Assembly (NCBI GenBank): GCA_039704465.1
Contig: JASFAU010000001.1
Location: forward strand, 682,001-746,000
From: Plasmodiophora brassicae
Taxonomy: Eukaryota > Endomyxa > Phytomyxea > Plasmodiophorida > Plasmodiophoridae
DNA length: 64,000 bases
Direction: 5' to 3'
Shown here: positions 9,823-21,485 of the stretch, piece after piece
Position numbering within the stretch: the first letter of the stretch is position 1
Layout of the letters: each line of letters begins with the position of its first letter
The notes under the pieces: generated by a model
Databases searched by the model: none
Told to the model about the DNA's origin: nothing
What the model saw: only the letters and a program-made list of their open reading frames with translations
Position numbers and translations under genes: made by a program

Positions 9823-11294
9823 CCGCTGCACTGTCCCGACGCTGCTGCCGTTGCCGGTCCCCCTCCAGGTCCAGCAGCTTGTTGTGCCGACGGATGCGCT
9901 GGTTGACCTGCTCGATGACCAGGGCGTTGTCCTGACGCCGCTTCATCTTGCTGATGTACTCGTTGAGGTCGTCGAGGCGCGACTCGACCTCAGTGACCCG
10001 CGCCACGTCGCCTTCATCCTTGGCGATTTGCAGAGCGCGATGCAGCTCGAACTTCTGCTGGGTCGTGTTGTGCGACCGCCCGCCGCGATGCACGTCCCGT
10101 CTGGCGATCATGTCGTCCACCATGGACGGCGTGTACAGGAACGTCCGACGAACCTTCTCGGCTTGCACCTTCGTCTTGATCGATTCGCCAATGGTCGGCA
10201 CGGGCAGGCCGTCCTTGGTCTGGGCGTGCACCCATTGCAACGCTTCACGCTGCGTGATGCTATGGGACGACACCTGCGTGATCTTGAACGTCTTCGATGC
10301 CGACCCGAACTCCACCGTCACCGCCTTCGACGTCGTCCTCGGCATCGTCGTCAGCTGGTACCGCCGAGGGTACTCACAGATCGATGCGATGCGAACGGCA
10401 CGATACCTACAACGGGCAGGACGTCAAACACGACAACGCACTGGGCAGGGGACGACCCCAAACGGACACGTGGTCGCCGGTGGCATCGTTCGTGCCGAGG
10501 CCGATGCGGACGAACATGCCGGGGATGACGTCGTCGGCGAACGGCTCGTCGATCAGGGATTCCAGGGCCGGGCGTCGCAGCTGCATCGCTCGCATCGTCG
10601 CATGGTCGATCGGCGCGTCCGCCATCGCGTGATGCGACAGGACGTCGAAGTCGACAGCGGCCTGGTCCTGCTCATGGTCGCCGAACGCTTCCGCTTTCCC
10701 ATACGGGAAGCCCCGACCAGTCTTCCCCTTCTTGTGCGGCCTCTCCCCGCCGTACTCATCGTCCTGTTCAACGGCAATGAGGATATCGCGACGTCTACTG
10801 CTACAACAGAGCAGGCGCGTACATACCTGGTCGTCGGCGTACTCGTCGTCCTGCTCGTCGTCCTCGTCGGCGTAGTCGTCATCGACGGCGTACGATTGCA
10901 TTTCGGACTGGCGCTGCTGGATCTGTTTGCGTCGTCGCCCACGAATGTCCTCCATGGCGGCATCCTTGCTGGATTCCCGAGGTTTCTCGCGCCGTGACCG
11001 GTCGTGAGCGATGCTGGAATCGGCGGCATCGGCCAGCTTCCGCTTCTTGCGTTGCTCGAGGCGCCACTTGATCTGGGCCTGCGCCCGCTCCTTGTTCTTG
11101 TCGATTTGTTCCTTCCGACGCAACAGGATCTGTTCACGCTGCAGCTCGGGCATGGCCATCAGGCGCTGCCGGTCGTCATCGTCGATGAACAGGTCGGAGC
11201 CGTATCCGGTGGCCTCGTCCGCCGACAGGTCCGACGAGAACGCCGACGACGACGACAGGTCGTTGTCGGACAGGCCCGCCTCCAGCATCGCCAT
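9494..11294 (-). CDS. RTF1: Paf1-complex subunit Rtf1 (Plus3 domain)
   Basis: Transcription-elongation factor that supports H2B ubiquitination and H3K4 methylation. Exons 11294-10827, 10763-10468 and 10406-9494 (558 aa). The N-terminal part has the acidic TGYGSDLFIDDDDRQRL block and EREQILLRRKEQ-like helices. The Plus3 domain begins MQLRRPALESLIDEPFADDV and continues PGMFVRIGLG, across the second intron (61 bp) into VYRAVRIASICEYPRRYQL. The first intron is 63 bp, a multiple of three without a stop, and would be missed by simple ORF calling. A polyalanine tract (GCA repeat, plus-strand ctg repeats near 9790-9825) sits after the coiled coil. ATG 11294 was chosen by position before the acidic region. 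Its start lies 200 bp from the divergent EF-hand gene. Confidence 0.9.
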
Positions 11295-11495
11295 CGACGT
11301 CTGCCATGCGCCGACGACGTCAACGCTGTGTGCATCGCTGCCCACACGCGGCGGCAGTACGAACCTGCGCATCGGCCGCCATGATCGCGACCCAGACCCA
11401 GCGGCAAACGACCGCCAACGCTTCGGACGCGCACTAAATGCCGCCGACGAACGACCGTCCCCACCGCTTGCACCATTCACCACCACTCGCCTGCT

Positions 11496-12224
11496 ATGCC
11501 CGCTGATCGATATCCTGTACCCGTCGTCGGCCGTCTAGACGAGGTGATGCCGCAGGCGACGTCGCGATCGTCACCGGCGCTGCGGCAGCGAAGCGCATCG
11601 CCGACGGGGAGGAAGGTCGGCGCCGCGGCGCATCATGCGACGGGCGGCATCCACGTGCAGCGCGCCGAGCTGCAGCAGGCGTTCGACTTCTTCGACGTGA
11701 CCAAGAAGGGGTACCTGACGATGGACGACCTGAAGGCGCGCCTGCCGATCTTCTACAGCAACGTCCCCGTTCGCGAGCTGAAGTTCCTGATGAACAACAA
11801 GTCGGAGCTGACGTTCAACGACCTCTACGAGCTGCTGGCCGACAACACGCTGACGAACTTTGATCCGGCCGCCGAAGCGTTCAAGGTCCGTCTGGATGTC
11901 ATGGGTGCCATGTCCCGCACGGTGTGGACCTCTGCTGCTCTGTCTAGGTGTACGACCCGAAATCCACTGGGTTCGTCAGCACCGACGTCCTGCGCGACAT
12001 CCTCGGCAAGCTGGGGCTGGGCGACATCACCGACGACGACATCAAGGTCGTCGTGGAGACCGCCGACGTGGACGGTGACGGGAAGATCGGCCTGGAAGGT
12101 CGGCGTCGATGCCCAACCCGTCATTGTCCTGCGCTGCTGACACGGCTGGGCCGCACGCGTAGACTTCAGGAAGATGCTGTCGCAGAAGCTCGACCTGAGC
12201 GCTTTCAAGTCGGAGCAAACCTGA
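11496..12224 (+). CDS. EF-hand calcium-binding protein
   Basis: Exons 11496-11885, 11948-12098 and 12163-12224 give 200 aa; the introns are 62 and 64 bp. Joining gives AFKVYDPKSTGFVSTDVLRD and KIGLEDFRKMLSQKLDL. Four EF-hand-like units are visible. The last loop, DVDGDGKIGLED, is close to canonical but has Asp at position 12 instead of Glu. The first (DVTKKGYLTMDD) and third (DPKSTGFVSTDV) loops are degenerate. Layout resembles calmodulin/centrin-type proteins with a 50-residue Ser/Arg-rich head. A cytoskeletal or ciliary calcium sensor is plausible but unproven. ATG 11496 is the first ATG; 11547 is an alternative. Confidence 0.8.
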
Positions 12225-12345
12225 ACGAAATAGAGACGCACCGTGCCATCCCCGTTATAATCGAGAACATTGCCGAGGCGTACAATTCCTGGACGCCTCC
12301 TGACGATGCCGTAGTTTGATGGAGCGAATAATTGTACAATATCAG

Positions 12346-13129
12346 TCATGAGCCCGGGGGACGCGGTCGGATCACACGAACGGCGGTATCGGGCGGGGCT
12401 GCCTGGCGTTCCGGACCGAGGATCGTTACGGCGGGGAACGATTCCCGGTGCTCATCGACGAACTTCTTGTCCACCTTCGTGAACTGCATGTCGATGAACC
12501 GCAGGTTGACCATGGTGCTGAAGTCGATCAGGATATCGTTCGTGAACCGCTCGTTGTGATTCTGCAAATGACACGTGTGTGGGTGTCTGAACCAGGAATC
12601 AACGCCGACGTCAGCAATTGCCTACGATGGTCAGCCGTCGAATATTGCGACAGAACTGGGCGACGCCCTGGATCGATTTGTCGGTGATCTCGAACAGCGA
12701 CCCGATGTTGATGTCCTCGAGATTGGGAAACGACCTGGCAATGAATCGGATGGCCTGATCGGTGAGCTTGTAGCAGTAGAAGAGCGACATCTGGCGAACG
12801 TTCGCCTTGTTCGGTATGGTCTCCAGGATGGCAATCAGCTTGTTGTCGGTCAAATGGTGGCAATATGCGAACGATATTTTCGTGACGTTGACGTATCGTG
12901 TCAGCAGACGGACGACAGGGGCGGGGTCCATCTCGCCCAGCAGGAACCACAGCTGGCTGAAATCCAGGCGCGTCGTGTGCGTGATCGTCTCATCCGCCAC
13001 GATGCTGGCCCAGTCGCGCGACACCTTCGTCACGTTGACCATCTCGAATATGGTCAGGTAGGTGAAGATCTGACCCATGGTGGCCCGGTCCAGCACCTCC
13101 GCATGGTACACCTCGTCATCGGCCGCCAT
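12346..13129 (-). CDS. F-box / leucine-rich repeat protein
   Basis: Exons 13129-12626 and 12561-12346 (239 aa), with a 64-bp intron joining RRLTI to NHNERFTNDILIDF. The N-terminal 45 residues look like an F-box (LDRATMGQIFTYLTIFEMVNVTKVSRDW), the segment that docks on Skp1 in SCF ubiquitin ligases. It is followed by cysteine-type leucine-rich repeats: VNVTKISFAYCHHLTDNKLI, VRQMSLFYCYKLTDQAIRF, LEDINIGSLFEITDKSIQG and NIRRLTI. This matches FBXL proteins as a substrate receptor; the substrate is unknown. It converges with the EF-hand gene, leaving about 120 bp between stops. Confidence 0.75.
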
Positions 13130-13751
13130 GCCGGAGGACAGACTGGCGAGCCGGATCGCAACCCTGACAACACTGACTAAGGAGTCTACGGCCTGCGCGT
13201 GTTTTTCTGGTCCTCGGACCCGACACCGAGGCGCCTGCGTGAAACAACGCGAACACCAGAATGAGCGAACTAAACTAAGGACCATGCACGTGGGGCTGCA
13301 TCGAGCATTGGCCAGTGACGACGAGGTTTGCTGCAAGTCGGGTTCGGCGGGTCGCGTGCAGAACCATAGTCGTGCAATGGCTATAGCCGACTGGGGATCG
13401 GGCTGGGTTTGCGTGGTTGAGCCGGTACGTTGGATGTGGCTGCCCCTGGGACGCGTATCCGTTGATACAATGCGTATATCGACTGTAAACAGTTCTAAAG
13501 TATATAGTTATTGGTGCTGCGGTGCCAAAGTCGAATAAGGACGAATTCAAGTGCTGTAGAAAGGCTGTCCCAAAGGGAGCGGTCGGGGGGACTTGGTAGC
13601 TCTGGGGCCACAGACCCGGCGCCGCTCAGCCACACTGCGACGCGCCTGTCGCCACCGCTCAATCATGTCACAGCATCGGCCGTCTGCCAGTGTTCTAGCA
13701 GGTCGCCATTGGTTGCATTCTCGAACGTACGCGGCGGCACGCGTTGCCGCA
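13130..13751. other. Divergent intergenic region
   Basis: About 620 bp between the F-box gene (minus) and MsrB (plus). Open frames here are short and compositionally random. A T-rich patch near 13200 lies just upstream of the F-box start. No gene supported. Confidence 0.5.
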
Positions 13752-14342
13752 ATGATTTCTTGGGTAGGCGACCTGTGCGGGCGCGTGCGCGTCCGCATGC
13801 GAGCGCTGTCCACATTTGGCAACCAACGACGTGCGTCGATGGAGTGCGGGTCGCAGGCGTGCGGCGTGCGCCCGGCGTGGACGCCCGAGCAGCTGGAGGC
13901 GCTGAGGAAGCGCCTGACGCCCGAACAGTTCGACGTGACGCAGTCGGCCGGGACCGAGCGCCCGTTCACCGGCAAGTACTGCAAGCACCATGAGCCCGGC
14001 ACCTACATCTGCATCGTCTGCGAGACGCCGCTCTTCGAGTCCGGCACCAAATTCGACTCGGGCACCGGCTGGCCGTCCTTCTTCGACTGCCTCAAGGGCA
14101 ACGTCGCTGAGATCGTTGACAAGTCGCACGGCATGAAGCGGACGGAGACCCGGTGTCGGACGTGCAACGCGCACCTCGGGCACGGTAAGACGTCTGGCTG
14201 GTTCATCCCCGCCGCTCGTGCATTTGTACTGAACGCCGTTTGCCGCGTGCTAGTGTTCAACGATGGCCCGCGCGACAAGACCGGCTTGCGATACTGCATC
14301 AACAGCGCGTCGCTCGATTTCAAACCCGCCAGTACTAACTAG
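13752..14342 (+). CDS. MSRB: Peptide methionine-(R)-S-oxide reductase B
   Basis: Reduces methionine-R-sulfoxide in damaged proteins. Exons 13752-14184 and 14254-14342, with a 69-bp intron (gtaaga..tag) whose removal gives [25 protein letters not shown]. Zinc-binding CxxC pairs are CIVC and CRTC. The catalytic Cys is in RYCINSASL, with substrate-binding GWPSFF upstream. The entry motif [22 protein letters not shown] is typical. About 45 Arg-rich residues precede the domain from ATG 13752 and look like a mitochondrial presequence. ATGs at 13797 and 13839 are alternatives, the last giving a nearly mature cytosolic form. Confidence 0.88.
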   Translation: MISWVGDLCGRVRVRMRALSTFGNQRRASMECGSQACGVRPAWTPEQLEALRKRLTPEQFDVTQSAGTERPFTGKYCKHHEPGTYICIVCETPLFESGTKFDSGTGWPSFFDCLKGNVAEIVDKSHGMKRTETRCRTCNAHLGHGKTSGWFIPAARAFVLNAVCRVLVFNDGPRDKTGLRYCINSASLDFKPASTN

Positions 14343-14559
14343 GACACGCTACACCCTGCCAGCGAGCGCGCCGCTCCATGCAGTGCAATACAGGGTCACG
14401 TCCACGATAACGTCCCGCTCTCAGCGCGTGGAACACGGTTGGCAACTATTGGCATCGTATGCGACCAAATCAGGCAGTCATCATGCGCAATGGTTCGACC
14501 GCATTGCGGATGGTGATCGTTGATTTGTTCTGACGCCAGCGTCGTGTCCGATCGCATCT

Positions 14560-16108
14560 CTACATGGGTGCGGCCGGTCCAGGGTGGCCCGGGTGTACGA
14601 CAGCGGTGGCGGCAGTCGACGTTGGACGCAGTCGAGGCTTAAACATGGCGACGCGGAACACGCTGTCCAAAGCGCGGCCGGTGTACGTCAGTGTCCAGGC
14701 CAGCGTCCATCCTTCGGGCGTGTACGCGTAGACCGGGGCGGCGCCGATGATCCCAGAGCCACAACAGTTCAAAATCATGGACAGCGATAGTCCCAGGGCG
14801 CACCGGCTCAGTCGTTGCATGACCTTGTCGACGTTGGCGTCGCGTCGCAGACTGAGTTCACCCACGCCCACCTGGACCTTCAATACCATGCGGTGGTACC
14901 GGCACACGCTGATGATGACGTGGACCCCAATGACGATTTGGAACAGCGTTGAGATGACGCCGTAACCGTTCGCCAGGATCGGTGGGCAGTAGTTATGTGT
15001 AAAGTTCGACGTGACCGCCGTGTCCAGCACGATCGGGATGGTGCAGAGCAGGGCGGTGACGATTGGCTTGTCGCCCCTGATGATCCGTGTGATCCAGGAC
15101 ACGTCCCTCGCGCCAATGACTTCGGTTAGCTTCCGGGTCCACGTCATGGCGCATGCGATCGAGCAGGCGAGCCCCCAGCCCCCCAACAGTGTGCTGAAGA
15201 ACGCCTGAACCGGGAACTCGATATTCGGCGTGCTGTAATATCCACCGACTGCCAGCACGAGCCCAGCTGCCGTTGCTGTCACCATTTCGACGAACAGCGT
15301 CACGTGCGGCAGCGCGATATACGAAGCGACGAGCCGCAGGCGACGTGCCGCGGGCACTGATCGGTTGCTCGGCGTATCCCGCGTGACCCTGGCGGCGATG
15401 TTCCGCATATGAACGATGAAGAAGACGGCAGCGGACAAGCCCGACAGGATCAGAATGGCGCTGGGGAATCCCCTTACGAACAGCTGATAGGACAGCCCGG
15501 CGTAGGCAGCCTCCCAGACGTTAACGTCCGGATAGATGGTGACGTTCCGACCAGGCAAGTTACCGATCAGGGCCTCGTACACGTTGGCGCTGGGTCCGGT
15601 CAGCAGGAACATTGGGCGCAGAGCGCGCGTCCGACTGCCGAACGTCCCATCGTGTAGCCAGATGTTATAGCTCGGGAACTCGTCTATGTAACAGACTAAT
15701 AGTGCGATACGAGTATCAGGTTTCCCGCCTGGAAGCACTCGCAACAGGTGCACTCTATGTCTTACGGATGACGGCGAGGACGTCCCTGGCGACGAAGTTC
15801 ATGTACGCCTGCTCGTATAAGCAGGCCATCGTGGCCGTGGAATCGGCCGACACGAAGACGACCCGACCGGAGATGGCAGCAGACGACACCTCGCCTGGAT
15901 TGCACACGTCCCCAGCGTACACGACAACGGTCCCGGTGACGTTGGCCCCATTGTCGCCTGGCTGGGGACCAATGTACCCCGTCACCGGTGGCGTATACAA
16001 TGGCAACACGGTCGGCAGCGGACCGACACCGGCCCCGGGAACGGTTAACGACCCGCTCGTCATTACCCAGCGCGAGGCGACAGCGACGAGCAACGTCAAA
16101 CCCCTCAT
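14560..16108 (-). CDS. Seven-transmembrane protein with signal peptide and PA-like ectodomain
   Basis: Exons 16108-15766 and 15695-14560 give 492 aa. A 70-bp intron is preferred; an acceptor 12 bp downstream is also in frame. Residues 1-25 look like a signal peptide. The ectodomain has a protease-associated-like pattern (ISGRVVFVSADSTATMACLYEQAYMNFVARDVLAVI). Then come about seven hydrophobic helices, for example ILILSGLSAAVFFIVHM, FVEMVTATAAGLVLAVGGYY, FFSTLLGGWGLACSIACAM and IVTALLCTIPIVLDTAV. The tail is Pro/Thr/Ala-rich. It looks like a GPCR-like receptor or PA-TM protein, but I recognise no named family and no ligand. Confidence 0.7.
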
Positions 16109-16313
16109 CGCGATACGTCACCAATAATCCACACCCGCGTACCGGTTGACGATCCAACCCCGGAAGGTGGTACGTACGGTAGGCAGCCTGCGTACGGGTA
16201 CCACACATAGTCGTACGCAGGGCGCGTACCACCGCACACCAAAGTGGCCGGCCGCTGAGGCTTAGGGCGCTGGGCAGGCCCCTCAGTGGCAGTGCCAGTC
16301 AGTGGGGGCGAAC

Positions 16314-18297
16314 ATGAAACGAATTTTGGTCGTCGGTGCGGCCAGGCCTGTCGTGGTGGCGATGCGCGCGCTGCTGGTGCTGCTGGTGGTCGCTGTCGCG
16401 CTGTTCGTCAGCAGCGACGCCGGCGAGGCGTACAATGCGGCACGGGCGGTCTGGCCACGGCCGAGGTCGATCGCGCACCCGGAGGGCGCCTGGTTCTGGC
16501 GCCTGCACCCGGCCAGCCTGCAGGTCGTGTTCGCGCAGGAGGGCCCGCACTGGGACGCCGTCCACGAGATCCTGTCGCAGGCCGAGCAGCGGTATGCGAA
16601 CCTGATCCCGGTGGCCGCCACCGCCCGCCAGGAACGGGAAGGCGTGCCCGGGCGCGTCGTCGGCGTCGCGTCCCAGATTCACGTGTCCATCATGGATCCG
16701 TCGACCGTCCTGGACCTGCAGACCGATGAGTCCTACACGCTTGTCGTCAGCCTGAAGACAGGCATCAGGGTCGTCGCCGACACCGTGTTCGGCGTCTTAC
16801 GTGGCCTGGAAACGTTCGCGCAGCTCGTGGAACCGCGGGCCGGCGTCGTACGCCTGGAGCGACGAACCGATGACGGGGCCGGCGTACAGGCCGTCATGGA
16901 TCCGGGCACCCGGTTCTACGTCGAATGCGTGCAGGTCGACGACGCGCCCGCCTACCCGTACCGCGGCATCATGATCGACACCGCCAGGCACTATCTTCCT
17001 GTTCCCGTCATTGAACGCATGCTGGACGCCATGGTAGCCGGGGGAATAGGGGCGTATGGAGCCTGCAATTTGACGAGCCGTGTCAGGAGGCCAATAAGCT
17101 CAACGTCCTGCACTGGCACGTGTCCGACGACCAGAGCTTCCCGTTCCAGTCGCGTGCGCTGCCCGAGCTGGCGAAAGCGGCCTGGACCCCTGCGATGGTC
17201 TACACGCATTTCGACGGTAACGCTGTTGGTGCCGTTTGTGCTGTGCCCAGGCGCCGCTGACGACGTTCGCCATAGTTCATCACCTAGCGCAGCAGGCGTT
17301 GTTTCGGGGCATCCGCATCGTGCCTGAATTCGACACGCCCGGGCACAGCGCGTCGTTCGGCCCGGGGTACCCGAACGTCATTGCACAGTGCCCGAACGTG
17401 TCCGACGCTGGGTCGTTCATGCTGAACCCGACCAAGCCGGAGACCCGCCAGGTCGTGTCGGAACTCTGGACGGTACGACGCTGGCGCTCGTTTGCTGTTC
17501 TAGCATCGCTTCTGACTCCCGAGTCGTTCCAGGAGGCGGTTCGCGTGTTCCAGGCGACAGAGCTGGTGCACGTGGGCGGCGACGAGGTCGACACGACCTG
17601 CCTGGAGCACTGCGACGAGGTGCGCGACTTCATGACGGCCAATAACGTCAGCAACGCCAGCGACCTGATCGCCGACTACCACGACTTTCTCCAGCGGTTC
17701 ATATCGTCCGACCTGCAGCGAACCAGCATCGTGTGGCAGGAGGTTTGCATTCGTCGATCTGCGTATCGCGTCGATAGCGATTGCCGACATGCCTCTGTGG
17801 TCAGGTGTTTGACGACAACCTGCCCATGCACGAGGACACGATCGTGGACGTGTGGCAGGAGACGGACGATGTGGAGCGTGTCGTCCGGACGGGTCGGCGT
17901 GCGATCCTGAGCGCGTGCTGGTACCTGGACCACCTGTCGGACGAGTGGCAGGACATGTACGCGTGCAACCCGCGCGCGTTCAACGGGACCGACGACGAGT
18001 ACGCACGTGTAATCGGTGGCCATAGCTCAATGTGGGGCGAACGGGTCGACGAGAACAATATCATGTCGCGGTCCTGGCCACGGACGAGTGCAGGTACGCC
18101 GGGTGCCGAACGGGCAGCGACGAACGTCTGATATGGTCGCATCAGTGGCCGAGCGGCTATGGAGCCCGGCGTCGCACACGAACAACCAGTCGATGTCCGA
18201 CGAACTGGAAGATCGCCTCGACCTGCAGCGCTGCCGGCTCGTCGCGCGGGGCGTGGCGGCGTCCCCCGTTCGCCCCGGCATCTGCGCCTTCGAATAG
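16314..18297 (+). CDS. HEX: Beta-hexosaminidase (GH20)
   Basis: Removes terminal beta-linked N-acetylhexosamines, usually in lysosomes. Exons 16314-17033, 17087-17216, 17276-17472, 17533-17742, 17805-18093 and 18146-18297 give 565 aa, typical for the family; the introns are 52-62 bp. A hydrophobic signal peptide (ALLVLLVVAVALFV) follows a basic start. The catalytic domain shows YRGIMIDTARHYLPV, NKLNVLHWHVSDDQSFPF, IVPEFDTPGHSASFG and the active-site VHVGGDEVD with the Asp-Glu pair. Near the end, MWGERVDENN and AVAERLWSPASH contribute conserved substrate and dimer residues. The next gene on the same strand appears to start only 36 bp after this stop. Confidence 0.93.
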
Positions 18298-18332
18298 TCG
18301 AGCACCCGCCTCGCGCGCGTACACCTTGTTCA

Positions 18333-20881
18333 ATGCATCATCAGACACGTTGTCCTATCCCCTCGACAGTTCCTCTCTGCTGTCGCGCCGCCGATCTGTG
18401 CCATCGGCGGCAGCAGATCAAATTTAGCCATGACGGCGCCGACGGACAACCGTTGGTCGTCGTCGTCGTCGGTGGTGTCGTGTGGCTACTGGTCGGCCTG
18501 GACGCCGGCGCCCTGTCTTATCCATGTCCTGTACCGGCAGCGCCTTCATGTCAGAGCCGTGCGACTGCCTCTGGGAAGGCCAGTGACCCACGTGACGCGC
18601 GATACAGGACATTGTTCGGGTGGAGTCTGCCGTCGCGTCGATCGCGATCGGACGATCGCCATCGCATGGGCGTCGTGCCGCGCGTGTCCTGGTCGTCACC
18701 AGCGACTATCGCGTCTGGGACGTTCTCGTGGAACGGAAACGGGGCGACGATGATCGTCGCGCGGCGTCGCCCGCCGTGACCGTTGCCGATCGCGCGTCGT
18801 GCGTCGGGTGCTGCCCCGGCGCCCAGCATTGCTACTCGCTACCGAATGGCGGTATCGTTGTGTACGGGACCGCATCGCCCACCTACCTCCTGTCGGAAGG
18901 CCGGATCGAAACGGTGCCGTCGTCGCCGGGCCGGGCCCGCATTGCCGTCACGCTTCTGGCGGGCGCATCGACATCGGGGACGTCGTCGTCGATGTCCTGT
19001 AACGCTGGTGGAGCGAGGCCTGCTTCAGCGCGTCTACGTGACTGCGTCACGTTGCGGGACGACGACGACAACGAGGACGTTCTGCTGGAAGGGCGCGTGG
19101 ACGGCCAGGTCACCTGGACGACGCGTCGAGCGCACGGCGTCGTTTGCGACATGCAGGAACCGGTGGTTGGCATCCACGTCGTTGACGACGCCTTGCTGGT
19201 CGTGTCGTCGTTCGGCAAGATCCTGCACCTGCCGACCTGGACCTGGATCCGGATCCAGGACCAGGTCCGCCAGACCGTTGTCCAGCCGCCCGCCACTGTC
19301 TACTTCCTCGATAGCCAATACCGCCTTCGCGTCGCCGACCTGTCCCCAACGCTGTCGTCTTCACCTGTCACCTGCTGTCGCCAGTGCGCCCCGCTGGTCG
19401 CTCAGCGCTCCACGTTGTTCGACTACGCTGCCGGCCTCGCCGACGGCCTCGCCGCGCGAACCTTCTCCAACGACGTCCTGTTTGTCAATGCCGCCAACGA
19501 TAAGCCGGTCGACCTGGAGGCGCCACGGTCGCTTTCGGCAACGCTACGTCGAATCGGTCAAGTGTCGGCCGCGGAAGCAAATGTGCTGGAGGCGTCCCGT
19601 GTCCTGGACGTACGGCTGCATGCGGGGCAGGTCGCGATACGCCTGTTACAGGGGCCGCCGGGATCCCTGCCGGCCTGCACGCTGGCATGCCGGCCAATGA
19701 CGAGCGCCGGCCGGCGCGTCCTGCTGGACATCACGCTGACGAACAGGTCAGCGATGGCGATCCCCGGCGACGCGTTCATGATCGACTGCATCGTCAAGTC
19801 GCATCGGGAGGCGCAGACGCTGACGCAGACCGTGTCGGTACCGTTGGAACGCCTGGGCCCGGCGCCCGCGTCAACAACCTCGGTCGCCTGCTGCGACCGG
19901 CACGACGACAGCCCGATCGACGTCCGCATCTACGTTCGGTTGCGATCCCATTCGACATACCGAGATCGACAGGTCCCCATGGTCCAGATCCTGCAGCAGA
20001 CCATCGATGTCGGTGATCTCGCCAGGTTGTCAGCTGCGTCAGTCGCGCCTTGATATCAACGTGCGCGGGCATCAACTGACAAGGCTGTACAGCGGCATAG
20101 CCGGATCTCTGGCGTGCATGTCGACCGACAGGAATGCTTTGTGGATCCAGAGCCGCCTGAATGCACCTGCCGATCTGCCGCCGCCGTCACCAGCGCCTGC
20201 GACGATGACATCGTGCCGGATCGCGGTGATCCATTCGGGGTCGACGAGCAAGTCATCGCTGCTGGACCGTCTGGTCACGAACGGAACGACGAACAGGTTC
20301 GGCGTGCACTGCTGATTGCTCCCTGTGCTGAATGACGCCCTCGGCGCTGTCGCATGCCTAGGTCGTCGGTGCCTGGTTCAACGGCCGTGCTGACGTTACG
20401 CCCCGGTTCGGCTGCCCAGCTGACCGTTGCTGCTTACGACGATACCCCGATCGCCTCCGTCGTCGTGCATTGCCCTGACGCACAGCTTCTACCGCTGTGG
20501 AGGTACATGTCAGCTCGCTTACTGAGGTGGCATTGCTGATATCGGTGTGCCTGTCGCAGAGCGTGCATCGTTCGTCGGTTGATGGAGCTGGAAGATACCG
20601 GTGAGTGTCCCTCGGTGCCCACCTGGACATCGGTCATGGTGGACGATGCGCTGCCAAAGGCATCCGAAGCCGTCCAGACATTCCAGGAGCGAGCTGCCGA
20701 CCTGCGCCTCCAGGTTGATGAACTGGCGAATGTGGAGTCGGGCCTGGCCGGCACGGTCATGTCGAGTGTGGAATGGTCTCGAGCAGGCGCTCGCGTCATC
20801 CGGGAAGCTCTCGCCGCCTACGCCGACCTGCGAACGCACGTGTCCGTTGCTATCCCATTCGCCGTCTCGCCTTGCAACTAG
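18333..20881 (+). CDS. FAAP100: FAAP100-like Fanconi anaemia core-complex protein
   Basis: Five exons, 18333-18530, 18608-20025, 20084-20296, 20362-20502 and 20560-20881, keep frame to give 763 aa; the introns are 77, 58, 65 and 57 bp. The order of features matches my memory of animal FAAP100. First is an N-terminal beta-propeller with strands such as PLVVVVVGGVVWLLVGLD and LLVVSSFGKILHLP, including CDMQEPVVGIHV at the position of a similar EPV strand. A helical linker follows, then a beta-sandwich (LLDITLTNRSAMAIPGDAF; VSVPLERLGPAPAS), then STAVLTLRPGSAAQLTVAA and a C-terminal coiled coil. In animals this protein joins FANCB and FANCL in the ubiquitin-ligase core. The first exon and ATG are the weakest part. 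The identity is inferred from memory, not from a search. Confidence 0.6.
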
Positions 20882-21485
20882 TCAACATGCAACCAACGAC
20901 CGGGATTGTATCTATTGAGTACGCAGGATAGCTCGCTGAGTCCTCAACGGGTATGTCGGGCTGCTGGCGGGTACCGACGTGGCTGTGGGCGCCACTGCGG
21001 CCCATATCAGGCCGGCCACGCCTTTAGATCGATCAGGAGGGCACTCACTGCCCGTCGCTGAAGGCCACGACCGGCTCGAGTCAGAGGACCGTGCTCTTGT
21101 ACCGGGAAACGGCGTGGACGCTCGGGTGCAGGACGATGAAAGCCATCTGGCATCCCGGATGCAATTGGTGGCTCGTGCCAGTCGCCGATGGCGGTTCGAA
21201 AGGCGCCGCCACTGCAACGTTGACCGGTCAGTCGCGCGCGCTGACGTGGAGCTCGGCCAATCACCCAAATAACAGGGATCCTCGAACCCGCGTTGTTTGG
21301 GGGGGGGGTCGATTTCTTCTTGCGTTGTCACTTGACACCTGCCAGGAGGGTCTACTCATCACAACCTGCCGTCAGCCGCGGCGCGTTGTGGTGCACCGTG
21401 CAAGACAGCGCAGTCGCGTCAGACGCTGCAGAAGTGTCCTCGTCGGTCAATTATTATCCTCCGGACGGACTTTGTCGCATTGTTG
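20882..21485. other. Intergenic with unexplained open frames
   Basis: About 600 bp. Both strands have 100-140 codon frames, but they are Arg/Ser-rich and show no family motif. A run of ten G lies near 21299. Start of the accessory island; base composition falls toward AT here. Confidence 0.4.

Noticed and set aside
9780..9830. ctg repeat as a stand-alone satellite
   Set aside because: It is the reverse strand of a polyalanine tract within the Rtf1 reading frame.
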